64,000 bases of DNA from Massilia brevitalea. Its GTDB lineage: Bacteria > Pseudomonadota > Gammaproteobacteria > Burkholderiales > Burkholderiaceae_D. The stretch's first letter is position 1. Every line of letters begins with the position of its first letter. Positions 8,169-16,678 of this stretch are shown in pieces. A program made the translations under genes and the position numbers. The notes beneath the pieces were generated by a model, which made no database searches, was not told the DNA's origin, and was given only the letters and a program-made list of their open reading frames with translations. The stretch lies in contig NZ_JAULSI010000001.1 in assembly GCF_030711405.1 (NCBI RefSeq), forward strand, positions 160,687 to 224,686. Reading direction: 5' to 3'.

Positions 8169-9466
8169 AGCTTGTCATGTTCACCCCCGGCCTGCAAGCA
8201 TCTGCGATTGGCCGGATGAGCACGCTTGTCGTGCATGCATTACGCGCGGCCGGCCACGAGGTCACTGTCGTGCGTTGCGAGCTGGAATCGCTGATGAAAA
8301 AGCAGACGCACGATTTCGGCGGCACGGTGCTGTCATGGGCCGACCTGGCTGCCGTCACGGCCGCCGTTGCGCGCTCAGACAGCGTGGTTTACCAGGTCGG
8401 CAACAACTACGACTTCCACATCGGTTGCCTCGAATGGTTGCCGCGCGCTCCAGGGATCGTATGTCTCCATGACTTCTTCCTGGGCCACCTGTTCTGGGGC
8501 TGGGCGGATCGCAACAGGCCGGCCGCCCACGCCGTACTCCGGTCCTGGTATGGCGCCGCGGTGGCGGAACATTATTTCATGCATCCGGATTCGGATTCGT
8601 TCATCGCCAGCACGGTCGACGCTGCACCGATGACCGAATGGATCGGCGGCATGGCTTCCGGCGTCGTTACGCACAGCAATTGGGGCGCGGAGCGACTGTG
8701 GCGCAGCTGCGCAGGCCCGGTGCACGTGGTGCCGCTGCCCTACAACGCGCCGGCAGGCAGGGGTGCCGAGGCGCACAGCAACGGCCCTACCTTCTATGTC
8801 CTGACGATCGGGCATGTCAATCCGAACAAGCGTGTCGCCAGTGTCATCCGCGCGATCGGCAACAGCCCTGTGCTGCGCGACCATACCGTCTACCGGCTGG
8901 TTGGCCGGATCCAGACTGAAACGGTTGTCGCCCTGTCGAGCCTGGCGCGCAGGTATCAGGTCAACCTGCTCATTTCGGACGAGCTCGACGACGACGCGCT
9001 GGTCAGCACGATCGATCAGGCCGACGTGGTCACCTGCCTGCGCTGGCCAAGCCTGGAAGCAGCCTCCGCGTCGGCGATCGAAGCAATGTTGTACGGAAAG
9101 CCGGTCATTGTTACCGACACGAATTTCTACAGTGAATTGCCGGACGACTGCGTGCTGAAGATCGATCCCGAGAACGAGATCAGCATGCTTCAACAAGCGC
9201 TCGAGCAACTCTACCATTCACCGGATATGCGCGGCACGCTCGGAGCACGCGCAAAGGAATGGGCCGGCGCCACCTTCCGCGCCGACCATTATGCCGAAAG
9301 CCTCGTCGGGATGACGGCCAACGTCAGCCGGGCGCGTCCGACCCTGACGGCCATCGAACGGCTGACCTCGACACTGGCAGGCTGGGGGGCAAGGTCGGAC
9401 TGGTTGAGCGGCGAAGAAAGCCGGGCTGCGCTGGATCTCTTCACCATCGGCGGCACCGGCAACTGA
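8165..9466 (+). CDS. GT4-type glycosyltransferase, last gene of the forward cluster
   Basis: This 433-residue putative glycosyltransferase starts MKLVMFTPGLQASAIGRMSTLVVHAL, a GT-B acceptor-domain opening. The second domain begins near FYVLTIGHVNPNKRVASVI and contains RWPSLEAASASAIEAMLYGKPVIVTDTNFYSELP, where E-x7-E positions line up around LEAASASAIEAM. The ATG at 8165 overlaps the preceding stop (ATGA); an upstream ATG at 8135 would overlap further and is less likely. It is longer than its neighbours because of a C-terminal helical tail of about 50 residues. A 435-base gap follows, so transcription of the forward cluster probably ends here. Confidence 0.83.
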   Translation: MKLVMFTPGLQASAIGRMSTLVVHALRAAGHEVTVVRCELESLMKKQTHDFGGTVLSWADLAAVTAAVARSDSVVYQVGNNYDFHIGCLEWLPRAPGIVCLHDFFLGHLFWGWADRNRPAAHAVLRSWYGAAVAEHYFMHPDSDSFIASTVDAAPMTEWIGGMASGVVTHSNWGAERLWRSCAGPVHVVPLPYNAPAGRGAEAHSNGPTFYVLTIGHVNPNKRVASVIRAIGNSPVLRDHTVYRLVGRIQTETVVALSSLARRYQVNLLISDELDDDALVSTIDQADVVTCLRWPSLEAASASAIEAMLYGKPVIVTDTNFYSELPDDCVLKIDPENEISMLQQALEQLYHSPDMRGTLGARAKEWAGATFRADHYAESLVGMTANVSRARPTLTAIERLTSTLAGWGARSDWLSGEESRAALDLFTIGGTGN

Positions 9467-9901
9467 TCTGCACCCTGCCTTGCTGCGGCATGTGCCGCTA
9501 TCGGGCTTTGCCCTGCCGACATTCCACTCGCTGGTGCCGGCAGGACAAGCTGGCATCCTGACTCTAGCCGCTGCCGAGGCAGCCGGATCACGCCGCGGAC
9601 GGTCTTCGACCGGCCGCGGCGCCTTCGGCATCATCCGCCTGCAGCGCCCTTGCCGCCCGTCCTGGGCCGGTAAGTGCCGCGCCTGACCGACTCGAACGCG
9701 CTTGCCGCGCGCTCGCCCGAACACCTTCCATTGTGCACCTGAGCGTCGATGCCGGCGCTGGCGGGCGCCTACGCTCCGCCCAGGGGCGCGTGCAGAAGAC
9801 CTCCTGCGCGCGGAACTCATGGCCGGACTGTGCGCTCACAGGCATCCGGGCCCGATGGCCCGGCATTGCCTGTCTTGCCCTGAATCCGGGCCCTGCGCCG
9901 C
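9467..9901 (+). other. 435-base gap between convergent genes
   Basis: No convincing gene is seen between the last forward glycosyltransferase and the reverse membrane-protein gene. Short open frames exist on both strands but lack a ribosome site or recognisable protein pattern. A GC-rich hairpin, CCGGGCC-CGAT-GGCCCGG, lies at 9846-9863 and could end transcription from either side, although no T tract follows. Confidence 0.4.
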
Positions 9902-12088
9902 TTACTGCGGCGCGATTTCGAACCAATCGAGCTGGAACGACAGGCCGTAATACGCCAGGTCGACTGGCGCCCGCAGCGCCAGATCGTTGGCGCCCGGCCG
10001 CAGCCAGCTTGCCGGTACGTCGATAGAGAAGCTGCCGTCCGTGCCCGGCTTGAGCGTCAGCGCATGGCCGTTGACGAGTGCGGTGACGTCCTGGCGCACG
10101 GCCTCGCTGGCGAACGCGCCGAAGCGCCCGCGCAACACATACGGCCGCGCGACTGGGGCAAGCATAAATTGTATGCCAGCAACCGGCGCCGTCTTCCATG
10201 CCAGCGAGACGTGCTCCATTCCCTCAGCCTGCCATTCGACTTCCCGCCAGCCATAGCCACGGGTCGGCTGTTCCAAGCTCCACCAGTCGCCAAAACTCCA
10301 GCGGTAGGACGGATTCGGCTGCTCATCGCGGAACATCCCGTGCAGCAGGGTCAAGCCGCCGCCGGGTTGCAGACTGCCCAGCTCACGCGCGGTGCGCGTG
10401 GTGTTGGCAGCGGTCGGTGCGGCTGCACCTTCGAGGCGTCCGCGGAAGTCGGCGCCGATCGTGAGAACGATGGCTTGTGCCGCGTCGAGGCGTACCGGCG
10501 CAACCGGGTCGGCATAGGCGAACTCTGGCGGACCGGCACGGCCTGCCGGCGTGAATGTCCAGCCGTTATCATCGCGCACGCAGCTGCCGCGGCGTCCGAG
10601 GCTGTCGCTATGGACCCACTCGCCTGCCGGCCAGTGGCAAACCTGAACCGTACCGGTAGCATGCCCGTAGAGATAGGCCAGCGTCGGTTCCAGGCTACCT
10701 TCCGGGAAGGTCCAGGTGTGGCCCAGGGAATTGCTTTCGTCGAGGACCACCAGGGTCTTGCCGGCAAAGTTACCGTCGAAGTTGCTGACAATGGCGCGCA
10801 GTTGCGCCTGCTGTGTGCGCGAAATGTTTTCGTAATGGTGGAACTGGAACAACTGTGCAGCGAAACCGCCCAGCAATAACAGGACCGCCGGGCCGGCCGC
10901 GAGCGCCCGGTGCACGCGGCCGAGCAGCAACAGCAGTGCCAGGAAGGCAAGCGCGGCGCCCGGACTGGCCCAGAGGAAGGTCCGTTGGCTGATGACCTGG
11001 TGGGTTGGCAACAACAGGAAGGGCGCGTAGCCGAGCGCGCAGGCCACGAGGCCACCGAACATCAGCCACAGCGGGTGCACCTTGTCCGCGTGCCCCTGCG
11101 TTCCCTCTGCACTTGCAGCGCTGCTGCGCTTCCATACAAAAAAGATTGCCAGGGCCAGCACAACGGTCACGAAGACGAGGTAGGCGGGATTGGCGAATTC
11201 GTCACGGATCATCCGCGCCGCGTCGATCCAGCCGCCAAACAGGGCACGTGCATAGCCGATCGAGAACAGCTTGGGCAGCGATTCGAACAGGACCGCCACG
11301 ATGCTACGGCCGCCGCCGGCGATCGTGCCCTGGTAGCTTGCGACCTGCCCGGCCACCCATTTCGCGTATCCGAGGTAGAGGAATGCCCCGCCCACGAATA
11401 TCAGCAATGGCCCCAGTCCGGCGCGCACCCGGGACCAGAATCCGCGCCAGCCCCAGCGCGCCATCATCACCACGAACGGCAGGGGAACCAGGGTCAATGC
11501 GGCCTCGTACATGCAGCAGCCGAGGAATAGCAGGAACGCTGCCACGGCAGCCGCCATATACCTGCGGCGGCGCCGCACCCACTCCAGTCCATACAGCAGC
11601 AGCGCGCCTGCCAGCAGTGCCAGCGCCAGCGACCAGTTGATGTGCAGCGAGCGGAACGAAAGCTGCATGGTGTCTGCCGGATAAAGAATTACCAGCGGTC
11701 CGAACCAGGCGGCCCAGGCAGCCGAACGGGTCGCGCGCCATGCCAGCGCAGCGGCGGCAATGCCCTTGATTGCCAGTGCTGCGATCTGCAGCAGGTGCCA
11801 GGCGACGAAGGAATCGGGACTAAGGGCGTGTGCAATCCAGAAGGTCAGCGGCATCAACGGACGGACCGCGTGCGCACCCAGCGGTCCATCGACCCAGGCG
11901 ACAGGAAGCGCGCCCTGCATGGTGAACAAGCCCAGCAGGCCCCACTCCTCGATATGGCCAGTCATGCCGAAGCCGAATGGCAGCCACAGCAGCAACAAGG
12001 TGAGGAGGGTTGGCAGCAGCAGGGGCAGAAGCGGCAAGGCGCGCTGGCTGGAAAGAGGCGATGGTCGCATCGGGAAAGGATTGGTCAT
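9902..12088 (-). CDS. large multi-pass membrane protein, likely GT-C-like glycan-modifying enzyme
   Basis: This 728-residue protein has about ten to eleven hydrophobic spans in residues 15-445, starting with a Leu-rich helix at about 19-40. A soluble C-terminal part of about 280 residues is predicted to be periplasmic, rich in beta-type sequence, and ends YGLSFQLDWFEIAPQ. No named family was recognised by eye. The layout resembles GT-C glycosyltransferases and the serotype-specific Gtr enzymes. Its start overlaps the GtrA stop (TAATG), and GtrA plus a GtrB-like GT2 are in the same operon, which is the classic context for such an enzyme. The role, transfer of a lipid-linked sugar onto the polysaccharide in the periplasm, is inferred from context. 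A C-terminal remnant of a similar protein lies at 18912-19625. Confidence 0.8.
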   Translation of the reverse strand: MTNPFPMRPSPLSSQRALPLLPLLLPTLLTLLLLWLPFGFGMTGHIEEWGLLGLFTMQGALPVAWVDGPLGAHAVRPLMPLTFWIAHALSPDSFVAWHLLQIAALAIKGIAAAALAWRATRSAAWAAWFGPLVILYPADTMQLSFRSLHINWSLALALLAGALLLYGLEWVRRRRRYMAAAVAAFLLFLGCCMYEAALTLVPLPFVVMMARWGWRGFWSRVRAGLGPLLIFVGGAFLYLGYAKWVAGQVASYQGTIAGGGRSIVAVLFESLPKLFSIGYARALFGGWIDAARMIRDEFANPAYLVFVTVVLALAIFFVWKRSSAASAEGTQGHADKVHPLWLMFGGLVACALGYAPFLLLPTHQVISQRTFLWASPGAALAFLALLLLLGRVHRALAAGPAVLLLLGGFAAQLFQFHHYENISRTQQAQLRAIVSNFDGNFAGKTLVVLDESNSLGHTWTFPEGSLEPTLAYLYGHATGTVQVCHWPAGEWVHSDSLGRRGSCVRDDNGWTFTPAGRAGPPEFAYADPVAPVRLDAAQAIVLTIGADFRGRLEGAAAPTAANTTRTARELGSLQPGGGLTLLHGMFRDEQPNPSYRWSFGDWWSLEQPTRGYGWREVEWQAEGMEHVSLAWKTAPVAGIQFMLAPVARPYVLRGRFGAFASEAVRQDVTALVNGHALTLKPGTDGSFSIDVPASWLRPGANDLALRAPVDLAYYGLSFQLDWFEIAPQ

Positions 12089-12540
12089 TAATTCTTGGAA
12101 CCGTGGTGCATGCCCACGGGCGGATTGAAACGGTTAACCACGAGCCGGGTCAGTACGAACGTCAATGGCAGGGTGATCACCGACACCAGCAACGGCGCAA
12201 TCCATGATGGCAGCGCGGTATGCTCGACGAGGAGGCCGAGCACCAGCGCCGATACGCCGTACTGCACGAGATACACCAGCGGAAACACGACCATGCCATG
12301 CCACGACATGCGGCGCTTGAACACGACGGTCGAGTTGAAGAAGTAGGAAAACACGATGCCTGCGGCGTATGCAATGAAGAACGCCAGCTGGTAGCTCAGC
12401 ACTGCGTGCAGTGCGAGATAAACGAGGTAGGTGACAGCCGTGTTCAGGCCGCCGCCGACAAGGAAGCGCAGCACGCGCAGCATGCCTGCGCGCCTGCCGG
12501 GGCTTCCATTGCCGGCCTGGATCACTTCCAGCTCCGCCAT
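12088..12540 (-). CDS. GtrA-family membrane protein
   Basis: This 150-residue protein has four hydrophobic spans and the family pattern FLVGGGLNTAVTYLVYLAL near the start, then FSYFFNSTVVFK after the second span. GtrA proteins are thought to flip undecaprenyl-phosphate-linked sugars to the periplasm. Start at the ATG of MAELEV (12540) overlaps the rfbF end by 19 bases; an ATG at 12561 would add seven residues. It lies between the cytidylyltransferase and the large membrane protein, with overlaps on both sides, so tight co-translation is likely. A second, distinct GtrA gene is at 16281-16667. Confidence 0.85.
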   Translation of the reverse strand: MAELEVIQAGNGSPGRRAGMLRVLRFLVGGGLNTAVTYLVYLALHAVLSYQLAFFIAYAAGIVFSYFFNSTVVFKRRMSWHGMVVFPLVYLVQYGVSALVLGLLVEHTALPSWIAPLLVSVITLPLTFVLTRLVVNRFNPPVGMHHGSKN

Positions 12541-13295
12541 GGCGCCGCGGCGCCGCTCCACATCGATTCCAGTTCGCGCTTGTCACGCAGGGTGTCGCAA
12601 GGCTGCCAGAAGCCCGTGTGGCGGAATGCAGCCAGCTGGCCGTCGCGCGCCAGGTTCGACAGCGGTTCACGCTCCCATGAGGTGGCGTCGTTATCGATAT
12701 ATTCGATAACCTTGGGCTCCAGCACGAAGAAGCCGCCATTGATCCAGCCGATTTCGTCGCTCGGCTTTTCCTCGAAACTCGAGACGCTGCTGTCGCCCTT
12801 GATGTTCAGCACGCCGAAACGACCCGGGGGCTGGACCGCCGCCACCGTCGCCAGTTTTCCGTGCTCGCGATGGAAAGCGAGTTCGGCACCGATGTCGATG
12901 TTGGACAGGCCGTCACCATACGTCAGGCAGAAAGTCTCGTTGCCCAGGTAAGACGCCACGCGCTTGAGACGACCGCCGGTCATGGTCTCGGGACCGGTGT
13001 CGACCAGGGTGATGCGCCAGTTCTCGGACTGGGTATTCAGGATCGTGTGCTGGCCCGTGCCCAGGTCGATCTGCATATCCGACATGTGGCGATAATAATT
13101 GAAGAAGAACTCCTTGATCACATAGCCTTTGTAGCCGAGGCAAATGACGAAGTCGTTGATGCCGTGATGCGAGTACATCTTCATGATGTGCCACAGCAGC
13201 GGTTTGCCGCCGATCTCCACCATTGGCTTGGGTTTGGTGTCGGATTCTTCTGCAATACGGGTGCCGAGGCCGCCGGCGAGGATGACAGCTTTCAT
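12522..13295 (-). CDS. rfbF: glucose-1-phosphate cytidylyltransferase
   Basis: This 257-residue enzyme makes CDP-glucose from glucose-1-phosphate and CTP. It has the nucleotidyltransferase signature MKAVILAGGLGTRIAEES, KPMVEIGGKPLLWHIMK and the FCLTYGDGLSNIDI metal-binding region. Its length equals that of Salmonella and Yersinia RfbF. The start at 13295 was chosen over 13352 because it gives the exact family N-terminus and is preceded by AAGAGAAAG; the longer version would run into the GT2 gene. RfbG, which uses its product, is the first gene of the same operon. The two enzymes together give CDP-4-keto-6-deoxyglucose. Confidence 0.95.
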   Translation of the reverse strand: MKAVILAGGLGTRIAEESDTKPKPMVEIGGKPLLWHIMKMYSHHGINDFVICLGYKGYVIKEFFFNYYRHMSDMQIDLGTGQHTILNTQSENWRITLVDTGPETMTGGRLKRVASYLGNETFCLTYGDGLSNIDIGAELAFHREHGKLATVAAVQPPGRFGVLNIKGDSSVSSFEEKPSDEIGWINGGFFVLEPKVIEYIDNDATSWEREPLSNLARDGQLAAFRHTGFWQPCDTLRDKRELESMWSGAAAPWRSWK

Positions 13296-13305
13296 GTACT
13301 TTCTC

Positions 13306-14286
13306 TTATAGCTTGAGTTCAGAGGTATCGAAGTTGATGCTGTTTTCGACAATGGCTATTGGATCTGCACGCAACATGACGTAGATTCGCAGCAGGTATT
13401 CGCCGATGATACCCAGCAGGAAAGCGTTCAGGCCAATGCCGAACAGGATCAGAATCTGGGTACTGGCAAAGCCGGGCGGGAGATGCGGCTGGAACAGACG
13501 CATGAACGTGTAGTAGACCATGCCGACCATGCTCAGGCCGAGCATGACGCCGCCCAGCAACGAGGCAATGCGCAGCGGCGCTGTCGAATGGTTGAAGATT
13601 GCGGTCATCCCCAGGCGAATCAGGCGGCTCACGCCGAACTTGCTCTCGCCTTCAAGACGCGCATCGCGCGCATACTCGACGCCGGTCTGGCGGAATCCGA
13701 GGCCGGCAATCATGCCGCGCAGGTAGGGATTGGGCGTTTTGCTGGACGCCAGCGCCTGGACCACGCGGCGATCGACCAGCCGGAAGTCACCCACGTTCTG
13801 CGGAATCGGATGTTCGCTGATCTTGTCGATGACCCAGTAACCGGCGCGGCGAAACGTGTTGATCAGGATATTCTCGCGGCGTTTGCGCCGGATACCGTAG
13901 ACAACGTGATAGCCCTGGGTCCAGCGTTCGAAGAATTCCTCGAGCAGCTCGGGTGGATCCTGAAGGTCGGCATCGATCTGCATGACGGCGTCTCCCCGCG
14001 TATGCAGGTAGTTCGCGAGAATCGAGCGCTGGAAACCGAAATTGCGCGAAAAGCGGATCGCGCGCACGCGGGCGTCGGTCTTTGCCAGTTCGCCCAGCAT
14101 CTCCCAGGTACGGTCGTCTGAATGGTTGTCCGAGAATACAAACTCGAGATCGCAGCGCGACCGCATGCGGTCGGCGAGCGCGGTCAGCCGGGAATAGAGC
14201 CGAGCGATATTCCCTTCTTCGTTAAGCACAGGAATCGAAATCGACACCAGCGGGCGGCGCGGTGGAGAAAGCTGCTCAATGGACAT
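13306..14286 (-). CDS. GtrB-like family 2 glycosyltransferase, membrane anchored
   Basis: This 326-residue GT-A enzyme has the opening SISIPVLNEEGNI, the metal and donor site MQIDADLQDPPELLEEF and two C-terminal membrane helices near residues 235-260 and 275-300. This is the layout of GtrB/dolichol-phosphate-mannose synthase-like enzymes, which load a sugar from a nucleotide donor onto undecaprenyl phosphate. Two ATG codons in a row (14289 and 14286) begin the gene inside the end of the upstream SDR gene; I use the second. With GtrA and the large membrane protein it completes a three-part lipid-linked decoration module. The CDP-sugar enzymes in the operon suggest a CDP-linked donor, which is unusual for GtrB and is an inference. 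Confidence 0.88.
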   Translation of the reverse strand: MSIEQLSPPRRPLVSISIPVLNEEGNIARLYSRLTALADRMRSRCDLEFVFSDNHSDDRTWEMLGELAKTDARVRAIRFSRNFGFQRSILANYLHTRGDAVMQIDADLQDPPELLEEFFERWTQGYHVVYGIRRKRRENILINTFRRAGYWVIDKISEHPIPQNVGDFRLVDRRVVQALASSKTPNPYLRGMIAGLGFRQTGVEYARDARLEGESKFGVSRLIRLGMTAIFNHSTAPLRIASLLGGVMLGLSMVGMVYYTFMRLFQPHLPPGFASTQILILFGIGLNAFLLGIIGEYLLRIYVMLRADPIAIVENSINFDTSELKL

Positions 14287-15121
14287 CATCAGTGGGAACG
14301 GCAGGTTGCAGAATATACGGCTTGAGGTAGTCGACGACACCAGCGGCGGCGTCGCGGAAATAAGCAAGTTCGAGCGCGGCCGGGCGCTCCAGTACCGCGC
14401 CGAAATTGTCGCTGGCCGGTTCTGGCAGGGCGCCTACTTCGAGCTGCGCGCGCGCGCCAAACGCCTCGAAAACCGTCTCGGCCAGCGCGCGCAGGCTGAG
14501 CGGCGCGCCATGGCTGAGGTCGACAACACCGGACAGGCCGGTTTCTTCGAGGCGCGCCAGCGCGGCCGCATCGTCGTCGACGTGGTGGTATTCGCGCAGC
14601 TGGCGCCCGAGCGTCATGCGAAACGGCGCCTGCGCACGCAAGGCCGACAGGATCTGGCCGAGGAACATGAAGCTGGCCGGCTCGCCACCGCCATATAGCG
14701 TGTGGATCCGCACATGGGCCACCGGAAGGCCGGACGCAGATGCGGCGGCAATCCGGCGCCCCAGTTCGGCCTTGCTGCGCACGTAGGGGTTCTGGCTTGC
14801 CATCAGCGTTTCCATGACGGTGCCAAAGGTGCGCACCTTCAGCCCGAGCGACGCGGCGCCCTCGACGATATTCAGCGGCAGGGCGACATTGACGCGCGCG
14901 TGCTCTTCCGGCGCCAGGCGCGGGTCGAGCAGGCCCGAGGTGACGTAGACAACCGAGCCGCTACCGGCCCAGGGAGCGAAATACTCTGCGACCTCGTGGT
15001 GCGCGCCGGGTTCACCCCAGTGCGCGTACAGCGCACGCGGCAGCACGGTGACGGATGCGCCGGCATGTTGACGTGCGATCGCCTGCCCAAGGCGGCCGCT
15101 ACCACCAATGAGGAAAATCAT
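14276..15121 (-). CDS. NAD-dependent epimerase/dehydratase (SDR), probable CDP-sugar reductase
   Basis: This 281-residue extended short-chain dehydrogenase has MIFLIGGSGRLGQAIA as its dinucleotide-binding loop (GGxGxxG) and a YVRSK segment as the catalytic Tyr-x3-Lys. Its start overlaps the rfbG stop (ATGA), and its end overlaps the GT2 start. It most likely acts on CDP-4-keto-6-deoxyglucose, the RfbG product, as a 4-reductase or epimerase. No RfbH-type C3 dehydrase is present, so a 3-deoxy product such as paratose or abequose is not supported by this window alone. The exact product is unknown. Confidence 0.85.
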   Translation of the reverse strand: MIFLIGGSGRLGQAIARQHAGASVTVLPRALYAHWGEPGAHHEVAEYFAPWAGSGSVVYVTSGLLDPRLAPEEHARVNVALPLNIVEGAASLGLKVRTFGTVMETLMASQNPYVRSKAELGRRIAAASASGLPVAHVRIHTLYGGGEPASFMFLGQILSALRAQAPFRMTLGRQLREYHHVDDDAAALARLEETGLSGVVDLSHGAPLSLRALAETVFEAFGARAQLEVGALPEPASDNFGAVLERPAALELAYFRDAAAGVVDYLKPYILQPAVPTDDVH

Positions 15122-16200
15122 TGTGCCAGGCCTGCACGCCAGGCGGAGATCTGGTCCAGCGTAATCGCGCGTGCCTGCGCCGTATCGGCATAATAATCGC
15201 GGTACCAGGTTGCGGTGTAGGCCACCACCTGCTTCGTATCCCAGGCGGGTACCCATCCGAGCAGGTTGCGGGCCAGCGAGCTGTCGAGCGCCAGCGCACC
15301 GGCCTCGGGCAGCGGGTTGTCCATGTATTCAAGCTGGGGACGCATCCAGTGGCCGCACATCATTTCCAGCACTTCGCGTACCGAATGCTGTTGCGGATCT
15401 TGCGGGCCCAGGTTCCAGGCGCGTGCGAAACGCGCCGGCTGGTCCGACACCAGGCCAGCCATCAGCATCAGGTAACCGTGCACCAGTGCCAGGACGTGCT
15501 GCCATGGGCGGCTGGCGTCCGGATAGCGTAGCGTCATCGGCTGGCCGTCGACCACGGCGCGCACGAAATCGGGGACCAGGCGATCTTCCGACCAGTCGCC
15601 GCCACCGATGATATTGCCGCCGCGGGCAATGGCGATCGCCGGCCCCTGCCCCTTGGCCGCCGGGTAGGACGCCGCATAGCTCTGGATGACCATTTCGGCC
15701 GCGGCCTTCGACGCGCTGTACGGGTCCTTGCCGCCCAGAGGATCGTTCTCGCGGTAAGGCCAGGGCCATTCATTGTTCTGGTACACCTTGTCGGTCGTAA
15801 TGCACACGACGCCGCGCACACCCGGCACCTGGCGCGCCGCCTCGAGCACATTGGCCGTGCCCTGCGCATTGACGGCAAAGGTTTCGAGCGGTTCACGGTA
15901 GGAACGCCGCACCAGGGGCTGGGCCGCCAGGTGCAGGATCAGGTCGGGCCGGAATGCCGCCATCGCGGCATGCAGTGCCTCGTAATCGAGAATGTCGCCG
16001 AACGTGGTGTTGCCGTCGGCACGCAGTCCGGTTGCATCGAACATCGACGGCGTGGTTTCCGGCTCGAGCGAGTAACCGGCCACGACAGCGCCGATTTCTC
16101 CCAGCCAGAGACTGGCCCAACTCCCGGTAAAGCCCGTATTCCCCGTAATGAAGATGCGTTTTCCCTTCAACGCCGATTCGAAGTTAAGACTGTGAGTCAT
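15118..16200 (-). CDS. rfbG: CDP-glucose 4,6-dehydratase
   Basis: This 360-residue SDR enzyme converts CDP-glucose to CDP-4-keto-6-deoxyglucose. Visible are the NAD-binding loop ITGNTGFTGSW, the LHLAAQPLVRRSY segment characteristic of RfbG, the TTDKVYQNNEW block and the catalytic pair YSASK (in GGKDPYSASKAAAEM). Length matches RfbG. It is the first gene of a reverse operon that continues through the SDR, GT2, rfbF, gtrA and the large membrane protein, with overlaps throughout. The order, with RfbG upstream of RfbF, is unusual only in arrangement; both enzymes look intact. Confidence 0.95.
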   Translation of the reverse strand: MTHSLNFESALKGKRIFITGNTGFTGSWASLWLGEIGAVVAGYSLEPETTPSMFDATGLRADGNTTFGDILDYEALHAAMAAFRPDLILHLAAQPLVRRSYREPLETFAVNAQGTANVLEAARQVPGVRGVVCITTDKVYQNNEWPWPYRENDPLGGKDPYSASKAAAEMVIQSYAASYPAAKGQGPAIAIARGGNIIGGGDWSEDRLVPDFVRAVVDGQPMTLRYPDASRPWQHVLALVHGYLMLMAGLVSDQPARFARAWNLGPQDPQQHSVREVLEMMCGHWMRPQLEYMDNPLPEAGALALDSSLARNLLGWVPAWDTKQVVAYTATWYRDYYADTAQARAITLDQISAWRAGLAQ

Positions 16201-16224
16201 GGTAAGCGATAAGACTTATTATTC

Positions 16225-16230
16225 ATTCTA
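16225..16230 (-). promoter_or_regulatory. candidate -10 element for the rfbG operon
   Basis: On the reverse strand TAGAAT lies about 25 bases upstream of the rfbG start in the AT-rich 80-base gap. No good -35 hexamer is seen at the expected distance, so this is weak evidence for a promoter. The gap separates the two reverse modules, and a start site here would make sense. Confidence 0.25.
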
Positions 16231-16280
16231 GCAGCGATGATAACAGAGGCTCACTGCCTAAGTCATCCATTCCTTGCTTC

Positions 16281-16667
16281 TTAACGGAAAGTAAAGTGCT
16301 TGTGTCCGAGGTAGCTGGTAAACACCGGCGCCATCACCCCGACGGCATGGGCCAGTTCCGGCGCATGGCGTGTCACGCCCAGCGCGGGTAACAGGAAGTG
16401 CAGCATTCCGAGGCTGATCAGCCAGGTCTGCAGAACCGCAACCAGGTTCACGGCAGTGAACAGCAGGATGGCTTTGCCCGTACCATGGCTGGGCCTGGAA
16501 AACACGAACATCCGTGCAAGTACAAAGGCGGTCACCATCCCGGTCAGGTATGCCAGCACGATCGAGGCCGAGAACGACATCCAGGTGTTGTACAGGATGC
16601 GCGAACCGAAGTTGACAGCCGCCGCCGTGCCGCCGGTGAGCAGGAACACCAGGAACTGGCGCGACAT
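16281..16667 (-). CDS. second GtrA-family membrane protein
   Basis: This 128-residue protein has four hydrophobic spans and the GtrA features FLVFLLTGGTAAAVNFGSR and ARMFVFSR, ending YLGHKHFTFR. The ATG at 16667 (MSRQFLVFLL) gives the family N-terminus. A GTG at 16682 overlaps the stop of the upstream gene as GTGA and is a fair alternative giving 133 residues. It is only distantly like the GtrA at 12088-12540. No GtrB partner is visible in this module, and the large membrane protein upstream is only a remnant, so the module is probably incomplete. Confidence 0.82.
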   Translation of the reverse strand: MSRQFLVFLLTGGTAAAVNFGSRILYNTWMSFSASIVLAYLTGMVTAFVLARMFVFSRPSHGTGKAILLFTAVNLVAVLQTWLISLGMLHFLLPALGVTRHAPELAHAVGVMAPVFTSYLGHKHFTFR

Positions 16668-16678
16668 GAATTGCCGGA

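Noticed and set aside
9467..9901. Several short frames in the gap between convergent genes
   Set aside because: No ribosome site, no domain, and frames on both strands compete equally.
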